Below are positions 18,759-30,886 of a stretch of DNA of 64,000 nucleotides, in pieces (the first letter of the stretch is position 1; the number at the start of each line of letters is the position of its first letter). The notes below the pieces were generated by a model. It had not been told where the DNA came from. It saw only the letters and a list, made by a program, of their open reading frames with translations, and made no database searches. Source of the stretch: Drosophila persimilis (taxonomy: Eukaryota; Arthropoda; Insecta; Diptera; Drosophilidae); assembly GCF_003286085.1 (NCBI RefSeq), contig NW_020825317.1, positions 2,542,001-2,606,000 on the forward strand, given 5' to 3'. Both the position numbers and the translations under genes were made by a program.

Positions 18759-20082
18759 CAGGATGGTTGTGGGTTGCGGGCAGCAAAAGCCCCAACCGAC
18801 CCTGTGGCGCTCGAGGGAATAGTCAGCGCACTGTTTCCTCGAGGAAGGCAGATCGCTAGCTCCCCACGGTTCGAGCATAGCACGAGCGACATCATCTAGG
18901 TTACGGAAGCCAAGGTGCTGCAGGAAGGCCCCGGGCCCGGACGCGATCCCCAACAGCGCTCTGAAGCTGGCACTACTGCTGCTCCCGAGGGAAGTTGCGA
19001 GCCTTTTTAACAAATGCCTCCAGGAAGGAACATTGCCCGAGAGGTGGAAAAAGCGACGAGGCTGAGCGCAGCCATCGAAGCAGCAGGCGGTCTATCCCAG
19101 AACCAATACGGGTTCAGGAAAGGAAAGCCGACGCTGGACGCCATCTTGAGGGTCGTAGAAACGGCAAAGATGGCCACTGCGGGGACCAGGTGGAGACGCG
19201 GCGCAAAGTCCTATTGTCTGGTGGTGACACTGGACATAAGGAACGCCTTCAATTCGGCGGACTGGGCCCGGATGCTGGAGGCACTGAGGTCCTTCAACAT
19301 CCCGGGCTACCTGCTAAATATAGCGCGCAGCTACTTTAGCAACAGGTTGCTCACATTGGACACGTGTCAGGGTTCCAGAGCATACGAGGTCTTAGCCGGA
19401 ATCCCTTAGGGCTCCGTATTGGGGCCCCTGCTCTGGAACGCCATTTCCGATGGGGTTCCAAGGCTCCCGATGCCAGACAACCAAAACTTGGTGGGATTCG
19501 CCGACGACGTCGCAATAGTGGCAGTAGCGAAGGAGCTCGCTGCAGTGGAGGATCTGGCCAACGCTGCCATACATGCCGTAGAGGCGTGCCTAGCTGCCGC
19601 GGGACTAGAGCTGGCGGCCCAAAAAACGGAGGCCGTCCTAATATCGAGCCGAAAAGTGGTCGAGACAGCCCGAGTGCGCCTCTTTTCAGAAGGATCAGCT
19701 TGGACAGATGGCAGTCTCGTTGAGACCACTCACCCAAAAGCCGATGGACCCACACTCTCATCCCGAGCATAGCATGCTGGGTTGAAACGAAACACGGCCA
19801 GGTAGATTTCTACCTCACCCAGGCACTGAGCGGACATGCTTCAGCGGCTACCTCAGGCATAGAGGAAGACGCCCGTCACGTCCTCTTCGACTGCCACAGG
19901 TTTGACCATGAGCATCAGACACTGGAGGCAGCAGCAGCGGAAGGAGCAGACGAGTAGGTGTCCACGCCACTGCGAAGAAATGCTTTGCGGCAGTAACTCA
20001 GTTCGCGGGGCCCCTAGTCCCATGTCCCATTATTTAATGTAATCCAATTGTATCATAGAAGAGATAAGCAATAAATGAATAT
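18759..20082 (+). pseudogene. R1-like element: reverse transcriptase and C-terminal region
   Basis: Pieces in several frames encode GKAPGPDAIP-like sequence (near 18930), LSQNQYGFRKGKPTLDAI, CLVVTLDIRNAFNSADW (first catalytic Asp), YEVLAGIP followed by a TAG at 19407 where Gln normally stands, then GSVLGPLLWN and the catalytic VGFADDVAIV. After about 19690 the frame jumps to WTDGS and then to a distal part with FYLTQALSGHAS and HVLFDCHRFDHE, the Cys/His-type C-terminus. The gap indicates an internal deletion. Confidence 0.83.
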
Positions 20083-20197
20083 GAAAAAAACAAAAAAAAA
20101 AAACCACAAATCCCATATACCCTTTTTTTGTTCGGCTGTGCTATGATTTTTATTTCTTTCGCCAATATTATTGCCCCCCCCTGCTAGAATTTCCTTT

Positions 20198-20300
20198 TTT
20201 ATACCCGATACTCAAAAAGTGTATAGGGGTATATTAGATTTGTAGGGAAAGTGGATGAGTGTGACGCTCAGAAGGAAGCGTTTCCGTTACCGAAAATGCC
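20198..20300 (-). mobile_element. DINE-1 3'-end fragment
   Basis: The terminal stem-loop ATACCCGATACTC...GTATAGGGGTAT is followed by ATTAGATTTGTAGGGAAAGTGG and CAGAAGGAAGCGTTTCCG, i.e. the 3' end of a DINE-1 in reverse. Confidence 0.75.
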
Positions 20301-23300
20301 TTGATGGCTGGGCACCCAAATAAGAAGTTTCTTGATTATACGTACATATGTTAATAAGTATACTACGGAATTTAGAAATATTTTTTGCTGCTGAAATCGT
20401 TGACACGCATGCAGTCGAATAACCAAGTTATGGCTCATCATTTAAATCACTTAATAGTCCCAAAATTAAACCAATAAGAAAACATTTTAATGTATAAGTT
20501 TTCTTAGTTTTTATTATTTTTTTGTTACGTTACGTGTTTTTATGTTTTGCATGGCTCTGGCAATTACAACATTTATTAAGCTTCTGCATAATTCTGCAAA
20601 TCAATTGAGTTTTGTGTTTTCTTATTTAACAAACATTTTTTTATAGTTTTTTCTCGTTTCGTATATCTGACAGATTGTAGATCTGTTTCCAGATCAGCTC
20701 AAAAGGAGTCGCGGCTTTGCACGGAGTTTGGTTTTGGGGCTTTGATATCAAAAGTGTGTCGCGGAGGAGCCTGCTCTGCCCTGTCCTCTTGTCTATGGGC
20801 AAAACAACTTTCGCAGTCCACAAAGGTCAATACAGGACAGGACAGACCAGGCTGAATCCCGGCAAGTCCGAGATTTTGGGGCCGTGACAGCAGTTGTGAG
20901 TAGTTTCGGTTAGCACGGCACAAAAAATACTTAGAAACTCGTCTGCTCCAAATAATTCATGTAAATATATGTTTTGTGGTTTTAGCGATGCATTGCTCCC
21001 CGCTCGTCTTTTCGGTTATGCTCTTCAGCTTTCTATGGTAAACGGTAAATACATCAATACATTCAGTTCAAACAGTTATTTTTGCTCGACAAGTCGATAG
21101 ACAGTTAAAATACAGCTATGTATATTTCCATTGTATTGATATCGGTTGCTATTTATCTGTAGATTAATCACACATAAAACACCAAAAAAAAAAAACGCCA
21201 ACAACTGTCGTATTGTATAACTATTTCATATTGTATGTATATGTTTATTCTGAGTGGACTGTTCGTCGTCTGGTCTCATTCACAATGCGTTCTATGATAA
21301 GTTCTATTTCCACAATATCGTGGCTTTGGGTTGGAAATGAACCTTGCTTCGTTCCAAAACATCCATTCCTAGACATTTTTCTACCGTCTTTGTCAGAGTC
21401 GGTCTGTTTAGTTGTTCCCATTTGTCCCCATTTTATTTGTTTTGGTCACTGGATTCCCAATTTTCGTCCGATATTTTTTATAAAAATTGAGATTACTCGG
21501 CTACTATGTTCCGTCTTTATCACCGTCAACAGTCGTTTTCTTTTGCTTGAATGTGAATATGATCATTAATGTTCGTCCGTCACAGATAACAGGCCTTTTT
21601 TGCGTGACGTATGCTACTTTAATCCAACGATGCGTTGGAACTATTTTGCATTGAAAACACACATACACACACACCTATAAAAAACTCGTCAAAGTTCGTT
21701 CTGTTCTGTTCTGTCCCGTTACCGATCCCCTACGTTAGTTCTGCCCTTTCGGATCAAAGTTCTAATGTACTGTTCTGACTTTTTTGATATATACTATCAC
21801 ACACACATACATATGAATCTATTTCTGTATAGTTTGGGTATTTTGTATCTGGTTTAATTAGAACTATTTGTTCACATTGAAAGCGTTTAATTAGTGTTTG
21901 CTGTTTGGTGTTGGTTTCGGTTTTTTGTTTACTGTCTAGTTTGTTTGCTTAGGATTTTACAAGAGTTTTTCCAAGCTTCTCAGTGTGTTTCAGGCAATAC
22001 ACTTTTTCATGGTTTCGTAACAAATTCTGTGGTATAATATAGTTTTTGTGTAGATATTGAATTTTGATATATGCGACTTTGAACATTTATGTGAAACCCT
22101 TTCGGAAATGCTGCCGTTTACATTTAGTTTTCTCTTTGTTTAGAATTTGCTTTGCTTTACCGTCTTGGCCACAAACTGTACATATGTACATATGTCTATG
22201 TATTGCCAAGTTTTCTTAATTGAAGTTGCTCTGTCTGTAATTGGGGGACTGAGATAAATGTAAGCAATGCAGTGTGTTTCAAAACTGCTGGTAAGGGCTT
22301 TTGTAAGAACATATATGTAGTTTCCTCTAAAGTCTTCAAATGGTCTCTTTAGACTGTCTGTAGTAGTGTGTGTTGGAGGAATATATCAAGATCGTCTTGC
22401 ACTTTCCCCAAAATCCTTGACATTCATTGAGCGTAAAAATTTGAAAGAGCGACACTGAACCAAGTTTGGTTAACAGTACGTTTTCTTGACAATCTTATCT
22501 ATGGGTTTCTAATTCGGATGTTCCTAAATACTATGGATGTATGTTTGCATTGTTTTGTGAATTGTCTTCAGATGCTCTTTTAAAATTTTTGTTATTTTTA
22601 TTTTTGTAAGGGGTTCAATGATCTTATTATCGCGACATAAATTTTGTTTGTGGATTCTTACAGAGGTTGTTAAGGGGTATCTGCCAGATGTTGTATATGG
22701 GCAGAGGGTTACTTAGTATTTGAGCGGCTTTTTTTTACTATTCTATAAGATAATTATGTATCTTAGAGCCCTATGAGAAGGTTTTGCTCGTTTGGTACAT
22801 CTAGCGCTCTTGCGTGGTATTACCGCGTGTAATCGAAAATTTACAGTATTTTCCCGGGTGTATTTGAGTATGTAGTTTTCCGGGTGCATTTCAGGATGTA
22901 ATTTGTCCGGTTTTTAGTGAGGCTATAGAAGGGCGTAGCCAAGGGGAAGGGGTCCTATCTAAGAAATGGATTTTTAATGATATAAAAGACAACATTTAAT
23001 ACTCCTTACTGCTAGAAGTATGGCTGCAACTCTATTTTAACCTAAATGGCATTTGTAACTCTTTGAAGGACATTGATCGATCCCTTGTAACCAAAATGTC
23101 ATTTTGAGATCCAAATAGCTGATATTTTGACCCCTGGTGAAAATCAATCAAGCAAAGATTATGATTTTCTTAGATTGTCATTGAATATCATTTGCCAAAA
23201 GATAATCAAAATTTACATTAATTCTGTGAACATTTAGCGAACATCAATCAAGCAAATAATTATAATATTCATAGATACGCCGATCATAGGCAAATTTTAG

Positions 23301-24457
23301 AGATTATACAATTTCATGTTTCTAATATACAAAAGCATTCAATGATCTTTGGTGCTCTTTGTGCCATTTCTTGACACTTAAAAATTTTCGAAAACTCAAT
23401 TCTTCTCACAAAAATCAAATTTAAAACGTAAGGACATGGCTCATAGATTTGGAAGATATTATGAATGAGATACCATCCTTTTTCCGCTCTCGGAAAACTC
23501 GAATTTCATCCGAGAATCATGTGAAATAGAATTACTAGGAATTCCGTCATGACCCAAGGTACATTTTTTAACAAAGTAAAATATTATAAGATTTAGCCCT
23601 TCCCATCGTCGAAAACTGGCTACGCCCATGTTTGCTGTATCCCTTAGGGGAATATTCTACAAATATTCTGTAACTTATATCTGCAAGATTGTTTCAGTGT
23701 TTAAGGTTCTATTGACTCTCATATATTACAGAGATATTTTGGGGATTATTCATATTGTAAACATGGTTTTCCTTAGTGTTGGTTGGTGTAAATTTTCTGA
23801 GGACCTCTTTTATGGGTTTTATAGAGTTTCAGAGCTATTTTCAGCCTGTCCCAATGTATGCGTGTGACTATATTTTAGAGGAATTCTCTAAATTTGTCGT
23901 CTTGGTATCAATTTGGAGTATTGGATTTTTAGGTTCTGGGCGTTCGCAAAAGAGCTGCCCTAAGCCAGCACTATATTTGGGGAATATACATATAATATCT
24001 AGCTATTGTTCGTATGCTTAGGCTAATGTGGGTAGTGGTATGCGGTTTCTGGTTCTCGTAGTACGAACAAATATTGTGGTATCTTTACAGTTGAGAGTCG
24101 CTGAACTCTATACATTTTTGCTCAAATGTATATATGTGGGGGTAAGGTATATCCTTTAAATTACTCTGTATATGTAGTATATATAAATATGTATATCTAA
24201 TGTACATTGTGAGTATAAAGGGCATGCTATGTACTGGACTTACGCTTCTGCATATGTACAGCACAGGGCATGCCGGGTTTTCAGGGTACTATTGTATCTC
24301 TCATCTCTAACACGGTAGAACATCGTTAGTAGTAGCTACCTTCAAAAAATGTAACAAAATGAAATAAGATTTTACTTCAATTTCGACTTATAATTAGTTA
24401 ATCTTATAGAAATTTTCATCCGTTACTTGCCTTGTATTCTATGGGCCTTTTTTTTGT
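20301..24457. other. Long AT-rich non-coding region, no gene seen
   Basis: No convincing coding frame on either strand. The plus strand is T-rich. One MITE-like unit (22931-23627) is reported separately. The right end may be downstream flank or extended 3' UTR of the minus-strand gprs-like gene. Confidence 0.5.
22931..23627. mobile_element. Possible MITE with 10-bp terminal inverted repeats
   Basis: GGGCGTAGCC (22931-22940) and its reverse complement GGCTACGCCC (23618-23627) bound a 697-bp AT-rich block with no coding frame. Just inside, GGGGAAGGGG on the left is mirrored by CCCTTCCC on the right. No target duplication is obvious, so this is tentative. Confidence 0.4.
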
Positions 24458-24463
24458 TTTATT
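24458..24463 (-). terminator. Candidate polyadenylation signal for the gprs-like gene
   Basis: TTTATT here is AATAAA on the minus strand, about 690 bases beyond the distal stop codon (25153). Several other such hexamers exist further down, so use of this one is not shown. Confidence 0.3.
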
Positions 24464-25152
24464 TTTGGAGGGGATTACAGGGTACGCGGATAATTAGGGA
24501 TAGTGAGGTGTTTTTTTTTTTTTGGTATCATTTTCTTCTGCTTACTTTTTCCAATAATAACATCGATAAAAAAAATTGTTTATGCTCTGGTTGGTTACAT
24601 TTTGGTTTAATTTCTTTAAGTTTTAAGTCTTTGTTTTACATCAGTAAGCGTTTCCTTTCTTGGTTTTTCTTCTTCTATTCCGATTCCGCATCGAGAGCTC
24701 TTTCTTCTCGGATACATAGCGGTTTTGTTTTTCGATTGTGGCCATCAAAAATCGAATGCCACAGCGTGTGTGTGGAAGGAGTCTTAAAAAACTAGATATA
24801 GTACCAGCCTAGGACATACATTCATATGCATATATACGGGAGGAGGAAGGGGGATAACGGTAATACTTGCAAAAAATAGCCTCTCTGTTCAATCAATCAA
24901 TCATTCTCAATCCCCAATCCGTTCATGGACATAACCTCAAGTCTTTTGCGGGGTGAATGTAAGAGTTAACAATGTCAGTTTCGATTTGGATGGTTCGGGC
25001 TCCTCTTAGCGGTGGGATAGACTCACACGCACACACAGGCATACAGGGAAATACACTTATTGGACAGACGCATATACGCCCACACACACAGATGCAGAAA
25101 CAGGCATAGACAGAGGCACACACATATCCACACGCACTCGCTTCGATATTCA

Positions 25153-25557
25153 TTAGCGCCGACCACTTCCGCTGCTGCCACTGGCACAGCCACCATCGCC
25201 GCTGCTCCCGCTGGCCCCATCGGTCGCCCACCGCTTTCGACGAGCCTCCTTGGCCGCCTGCATCTGGGCCGCCACCCGGCTAGTGCTCGGCCCCATGTCG
25301 AAGCTTGCATAGAGTTCCACCTCCTCGTCGGTGGCGTCACGCTGCTGGGTCTGCTGTTGCTGCATATCGAGGGCGGCGGCCAGGGAGGCCATTGCATAAG
25401 CTCGGACATCGTTTGGCGGGTAGACTCCTGAGGCAGAGGGCGCGGTGATAGCACCACCACAGGCACCGGCCCCGGCGCCCGCATCCATGTTGGTTGTGGC
25501 TGCGATGGCGCCGAGCGGCTGCTGGTCCAAATCGAAGCTCACATTCTTACTATCTCA
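25153..25557 (-). CDS. In-frame extension of the gprs-like gene after a TGA (candidate readthrough)
   Basis: After the TGA at 25555-25557 the same frame stays open for another 133 codons to a TAA at 25153-25155. The extension starts DSKNVSFDLDQQPLGA and is rich in Ala, Gly, Ser, Gln and Met. It contains a compact segment with charged residues (RDATDEEVELYASFDMGPST, then a Lys/Arg-rich helix) and ends in a Gly/Ser-rich tail. Codon use has the G/C-rich third positions of the upstream coding exons, unlike the AT-rich flank. It could be a readthrough domain, or coding sequence joined by splicing I cannot see, or this copy may carry a nonsense allele of a longer protein. Confidence 0.6.
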
Positions 25558-28500
25558 TCCACCCCGGTGGACTTGCACGGTGGCCTCGGCGGACTCCTGC
25601 TGGCGTAACTGCTGACGGTAGGCATCTAGCTCGGGCATGCGGTAGGTGCCAAGGTTCACCTGCACCATGAGCGTCTCCATGATGCGTTCGTTCTTCATTG
25701 ACTTGGAGGGTAGGACAACGGTGAGCAGCTCGCTGGGCGATATGCGGCAGAGGTTGAGGTCGCGGGTCAGCCTCTCCATGATACACTCGAACTCGAACTG
25801 GGTGTCCTTATTGGGGTGGTTTTTCAGCTTGGCCACCTTGTGCTGGGCCCAGGCGAGCATCGCCTCAAATTTACGGATCTCCGGGGTCTGAAGCTCCCGG
25901 CACATGATCATCTGCACCATCGACTCGGACAGATGGAGAAACTCTGGGCACTTAAATAGGGCGTGCGCCTTGCTCTCCACAAATGACAGGATCATGTTGA
26001 CCAGCTCGGAGGCGGACGTGTAGCGCCAGTAGTAGTTCTCCAGCGAGATGAGCATCGGGCAAACCACCTCGATGCGTAGGAACTGCTTGCAGTGGTGGAA
26101 GCACGCCTGAAGAAGCTCCGGCAGATCGTAGTGCTCTGCGGCACACAGCAGCCCTGCGAAATAAAAATCAATGTTGAGCTTGTGTGTTCCGTTTTCCTAA
26201 AAAATTTCTCACAAGCATCATCTGGCGCTCCACATTGACTTACCAGGTATTGAAACACAGGTTAGAGGACAAGTGCCCGTGTGCAGATAGTCGAGGAGGA
26301 CACGAAATGTGTCCGGATCAAATTCGATGATGTTGAACTCCGTCTGTGCAAGCTTGGCCCGGTCCACCTTCTGAGCGTCGGCACAGACCGAGAGCCGCGG
26401 TACCGCCAGCTGGTTGTTGCCCGGCTTGTCCTTGTCCTTGTCCTTGCTGTCCCTATCTGTACTCGCCGATGATCGACGCGATTCATTGTTGGGGATTGTG
26501 ATTGTTTTTTATCGGTATTGGTATTGGTTTAAGTTTCGGTATCGGTCCAAGAATCGATCGAAAATCAAAGTTTGAAAATAATAAAACAAAATCGAACCGA
26601 ATTCCATGGAGCATATTTTTTGTTTGATTTTTTATGTGGATCATTAAGAAATAATTAGGGAAATAAATAGTTTTAATCGGATTGAGGCGAAGGCGTGGGC
26701 GTGGGCGAGAGTGGTGAGGCGGTTGCCGAGTCACGTGAGATGAGAGAGATGACAAAATTTTGTTTGTTGTTTTATTTGAATTCAATTTGTTTGTTGAACG
26801 AAGATAAAGTTAAATCAATAAATTAACAAAATATATATACACAATAGCAAGAGAGACGAAGATGGAAACAGAGTGAAAACACGGTGAGTGTTAACCAATG
26901 GTCAGAATTTTATCCCAAAAGTAGTCCCAGGTGCAAACAGGTTGTGGTGCGGTAAATAATTAAAATATTGGTGCACATTTACAACGGTAAAAAATTAAGA
27001 AAAAGTGGAATGAACATTTCGTATAGATTTTAAGAATTTATTAAAATATATAAAGAAAAAATATATAACAAACAAAACAGTTGTGCAGAAATAATATGCA
27101 AAAGTTCGGAAATTAAAAGTATCTCGAAGAAATTTGGTCAGGCAAAATATTTTAAGAGTTCGATGAACGATTCATTAATATATTATCATATGGGTAATGG
27201 TAGATTATGATTATGGTTGAATATTGGAATTTACAGTGACATTCAATGCACAAATGCAAGACAAATGGAGTCGAGTGAGGGATTAGCCAATCATATTGGG
27301 ATGCATATTAATAATAATGTTGATGCAGCGAAAATAAATGATTCGCCATTGGTACAGTCAATAGAGAAATTTAACATAAGATAGATTAATAGTGTTAGAG
27401 TACAGGACGTCCACGAGTTCCATTGGGGCGTATTTATATTGCATGTACGTATATATATAAGGTATATATAGCTCGGTAAATATTGGGTAATATTTATACG
27501 TAGAGCGGTTGGAGGTTAAAGTGTGCGACGTGCGTATTAGCATTCGTATTTTTTTCATATGTGGTTCAAGGATGCAAATTTTGTTTAACGTTCGAAGATC
27601 ACAAAAGAGTATTTTGCAGAATTTAGTTTAAGTTTTAGTTTGGTGGGTAGTGATATGACGGAGAACGAAGAAACGAGGACGTAAAAAGGACGCATAAGAG
27701 AGAGAGAGAGAGAGAGCGGAGAACAAAAGGGAGATCGGAGAGAAAAGAAAAGAAAAACACGCATCGATATTGTTGCATTGCATTGAATGAGAACCCTTAC
27801 TCGAACAATCTGTCGACGAGATCCACTTCTTCTTGTCATCCGGATTCAACTGGTTCGAGTTCTTATTCCGAATCGAACGACCCCATCCAGCCGTGATGGT
27901 CCCCAGGCGAGAGAACGCCCGCTTCACCATCGGTGACGAGGGCACGCTCTTGGGACGTATGGAGTCCGAGTCCGGCACCGTTAGATAGTTGTTACTCTTC
28001 GGCTTCTGATTCTGTGGCGACACCAACGACGGTGCAGGGCGGGCGAAAATCTCCGCGACGGGTATCTGCGGCGATCCGAAGCCTGTCTGGATGCCATATA
28101 GCATCTCCTGGAAACAGGCTTGCAATCAGTTCCACACTGGGAACAAAATGTAAGGATGCTCACCTGAAAGACGCGGCTGCGTACGCCCAGAATGGCCCGG
28201 ACTCCAATGAAGCGTGCCTTCTGCTTGGATTGACCCACCAGGAAAACCACGTCGAAGAGGTGAGAGTTGCTCAAGCATGATGGCTCCTCGTTGAGGAACA
28301 CGCGGGTGAAGTCCTTTGCCAGCTGATCGTAGTCCTCAAACTGATCCCGGACCGAGTCCAGCAGTGGCGACGAGGGTCGCATGTGACCTGTTCGGTGGAG
28401 AGAAAACGAGGAGTTACATGTTAATCCTTCGCAAAAGGGGCATCCCTAAAGTCAAAAAGTTTTCAGTTCTTTCGGTTCTGCAAACAATGCAAAGAAGTAG

Positions 28501-30317
28501 TCTTGGAGCATTCTGCAATTTTTTAGTTGGTTAGATGGTTAGTTGATTAGTTGGAGTAGCTTCATATTCATGCGTGTCATGCGGTGTTGTTCGGGGAGGA
28601 CACCAAAAATCTCAAAAACAGTACGGGTATGGTGAGTGGTATCCCCAGATTGATCATACAACCCCCGCCCCTGCTAGCTTCATTAAACTTTTTGGTGAGT
28701 AACTTTTCAACATCGGCTTGGCTTGCTACGCAAGCCGGGTCATCAATCATGCAACTTTCGGGGCCAAACACTGCTTTACGCTGCTCCACGCCTTCTCGAC
28801 AGAAGCTGGGTTGTGACCTAGAGCTATAGCCGTTGGGGATACCCTAATTTGTTCTTACTAAAATATCAAAGAACTCATAGAACTTATTTAAGCACAATTT
28901 TGTAGGCAATAATGTGCGAATAGATGTATAATATTTTGATAATTTATATCTATGTAGTATATCATATATTGATATCGATATTGATACGGAGATAATAGCT
29001 GTGATGCCTGTGGGGCTGGGTTATGGGGGCTGCATTCACCTGCAGGTGACTGCAAGTAACTGAAGTCGAATATACTCGTACACAATATAATAATTACAGC
29101 TGTACTGCGCCAGCTGACAAAGATGGATTCCGTGGCGCGTTCAGTTTGTCCTTCTCGACCATTGAGAACAGCGATAAAAACTCCAATAACAAAGCGATAG
29201 AGATGTCCTGGCCATACAATTGAGCTATTGATATTGAAAGGAGCTCACGCACGCATGTGTAAACTGCGAAAAAGAGCGCTCTAAAATGTTGAATAGAACA
29301 TCGAAATCAGATGCCCCATCTGATCTGAAGTCTAGAGTAAATACTCTTCACTCTGCATCTGGAATGAAGAATGTATCAATTCAATAGATTAACGGTACCG
29401 CTCTTTTGGCGGCTTAAGTATTCCATTAGAAGTTTTTTTGAGGCGTTAGCTTCTTGGGTAGTCTTTTGTCGTGGTCGTATAAAAATCGAAAACATCAGTT
29501 TTCTAACCACCTTTTTAAAACTAGCGGATTTTCGCTGTAAGCGAGGTTCATTTTGGAAACAAAGATTGTTTCATGATAGCAAAGCCATCAACCAGCTTTC
29601 AGTACTATAGCCTTCGCCATTTTTGAAACATAATAAACTTTTTTTGGACGTATCCAATATATCTATATACGACTGCTATCGTATCTTTGTAAATTACCAT
29701 GGATAATATTGATGACGGTTGACTGTATATTCAAGCTTGAGCTATAATGCGTGATCAATGGAATACTAGGAAATACTATTTCATCTATTTTTTTCTTTCT
29801 TTAAGGTTTATTCCAAAAACGATACGGATGTGATGAGATGTTTCCAAAGAAGAGCGTTATGTATAATAATGTAGATTTTGGCACTGAAAATTCCCATTTC
29901 AATTCATTTAAGTCGCACTCTCATCTACCAATCTCACCTCATTAATCTTTAGAAAAAAACGGTTAATGGTTTTGAAGCTTTTTCTCAGTGGTGTGTGCAG
30001 ACAGTGAAGGGAACTTGTGCAGGAGCTCCTTCCAGATGGTATAAAATCAATAATTTGCATAATTTTAACTTGCATAGCTCGGATGCTGGGATGTGGATTT
30101 GTCCTGTGCCGATTGCCACGGGGATCGCATCCATTTCAGAGAAACCTTTCACTGGTGTGGCCTTACTGGCGAAGGTGGAAGTGGGAGCGCTGGTATGATT
30201 GTGAGTGCTGTGTGGAATTGTGGGAACGATTGTCTGTGTGGCCATGTGGTGGTGTGCGTGGACTTGTGGGTGTGTATGGGTGTGGTGTGTGTGTCCGGGA
30301 TGGTGAAAAGCAAGCAT
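25555..30317 (-). CDS. gprs: BTB/BACK-domain protein, serine-enriched protein-like (gprs), five exons
   Basis: Exons: 30317-30167, 28387-28164, 28107-27801, 26456-26244 and 26153-25555 (stop TGA). Every junction has GT/AG and matching phase, giving 497 codons. Exon 1 encodes a His/Pro/Thr-rich N-terminus. Exon 2 begins the BTB domain (DQFEDYDQLAKDF, SHLFDVVFLVGQSK, RAILGVRSRVFQ). Exon 3 holds a Ser/Pro/Lys-rich insertion, exon 4 the rest of BTB (FNIIEFDPDTFRVLLDYLHTG), and exon 5 the BACK-like helical region from GLLCAAEHYDLPELL onward. BTB proteins often act as Cullin-3 adaptors or dimerising scaffolds; the precise role of this one is unknown to me. The name is from memory of the Drosophila serine-enriched protein. 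The start at 30317 is chosen because its phase-1 donor GTAAGG fits exon 2; an ATG at 28382 in exon 2 is an alternative start. Confidence 0.8.
28388..30166 (-). other. First intron of the gprs-like gene
   Basis: Bounded by the donor GTAAGG (30166 down) and the acceptor CCGAACAG (ending at 28388). It contains no repeat or coding frame that I recognise. Confidence 0.6.
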
Positions 30318-30651
30318 CGGTTTGAAAACTGTACATAAGTGCGTGAATGAATAAATCAAAATAGATTTGTGTTGTCTAGTGCAACAAATAAATAACGAGA
30401 AATCCAAACAAATCACTACAACGACAAACGAAAGCGAAAAAAGATACAAAAAACACCAACAATAGAGACAACGACAACAACAGCAACAATAACGACATCG
30501 AACAACGAACAAGCGCCTTGGAGGGGAAATGTGGAAACAAAAAATTTTCTTGGGCTGATAGACTAGAGGCTACCCGCTGATCGGGATGTATAATACAAGT
30601 AAACCTCGGGGCTTTTATTTACCTAATTGCAAAAAGTTTTTCCGGATCGGT

Positions 30652-30699
30652 AGTGGAATCAATCACTTTGAAGATATTATCAAAGTGATTGATTCCACT
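30652..30699. ncRNA. Perfect 20-bp inverted repeat with 8-nt loop, possible hairpin RNA
   Basis: Bases 30652-30671 and 30680-30699 are exact reverse complements around an 8-base loop. Weaker pairing extends outward: two wobble pairs, then after an asymmetric internal loop a basal stem between 30635-30643 and about 30727-30734. The hairpin lies between the end of the Rap-GAP gene and the gprs-like gene. It might be a pre-miRNA-like or esiRNA hairpin, or the two ends of a tiny palindromic repeat. Expression cannot be judged. Confidence 0.45.
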
Positions 30700-30886
30700 G
30701 TATTTCCCGATAATCGCATAATTTAAGGAAAACTTGTATTTATATCAGCTTTGCCGCCTATATTTATCAAATTGCAAGGATTTTATGTTGATTGGAGCCA
30801 AAAGAGTTATTTATCTCCATTACTGTGGACATCCAACAAAATGGTATATCGTACTGGTGTAGAGTTCTACTGGTAGAACTAATATA

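Larger units (their letters stand above)
17946..20103 (+). mobile_element. R1-like non-LTR retrotransposon, 5'-truncated and decayed
   Basis: It is flanked by a near-perfect 13-bp duplication (CCACAAATCTAAT at 17933-17945; CCACAAATCCCAT at 20104-20116) and ends in an A-rich tail (20083-20103), as expected for target-primed insertion. It holds the end of the endonuclease, the linker to RT, RT with an FADD motif, and the Cys/His C-terminal region. There are several frame changes and stops, an internal deletion near 19690, and an inserted solo LTR (18273-18758). Confidence 0.85.

Noticed and set aside
25023..25484. Overlapping open frames opposite and beside the gprs-like C-terminal exon
   Set aside because: Out-of-frame shadows of GC-rich coding sequence; no domain.
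29985..30166. Continuation of the first gprs-like exon past the GTAAGG donor to a stop
   Set aside because: A strong phase-matched donor ends the exon at 30167. The downstream reading could be an unspliced isoform, but nothing supports it.
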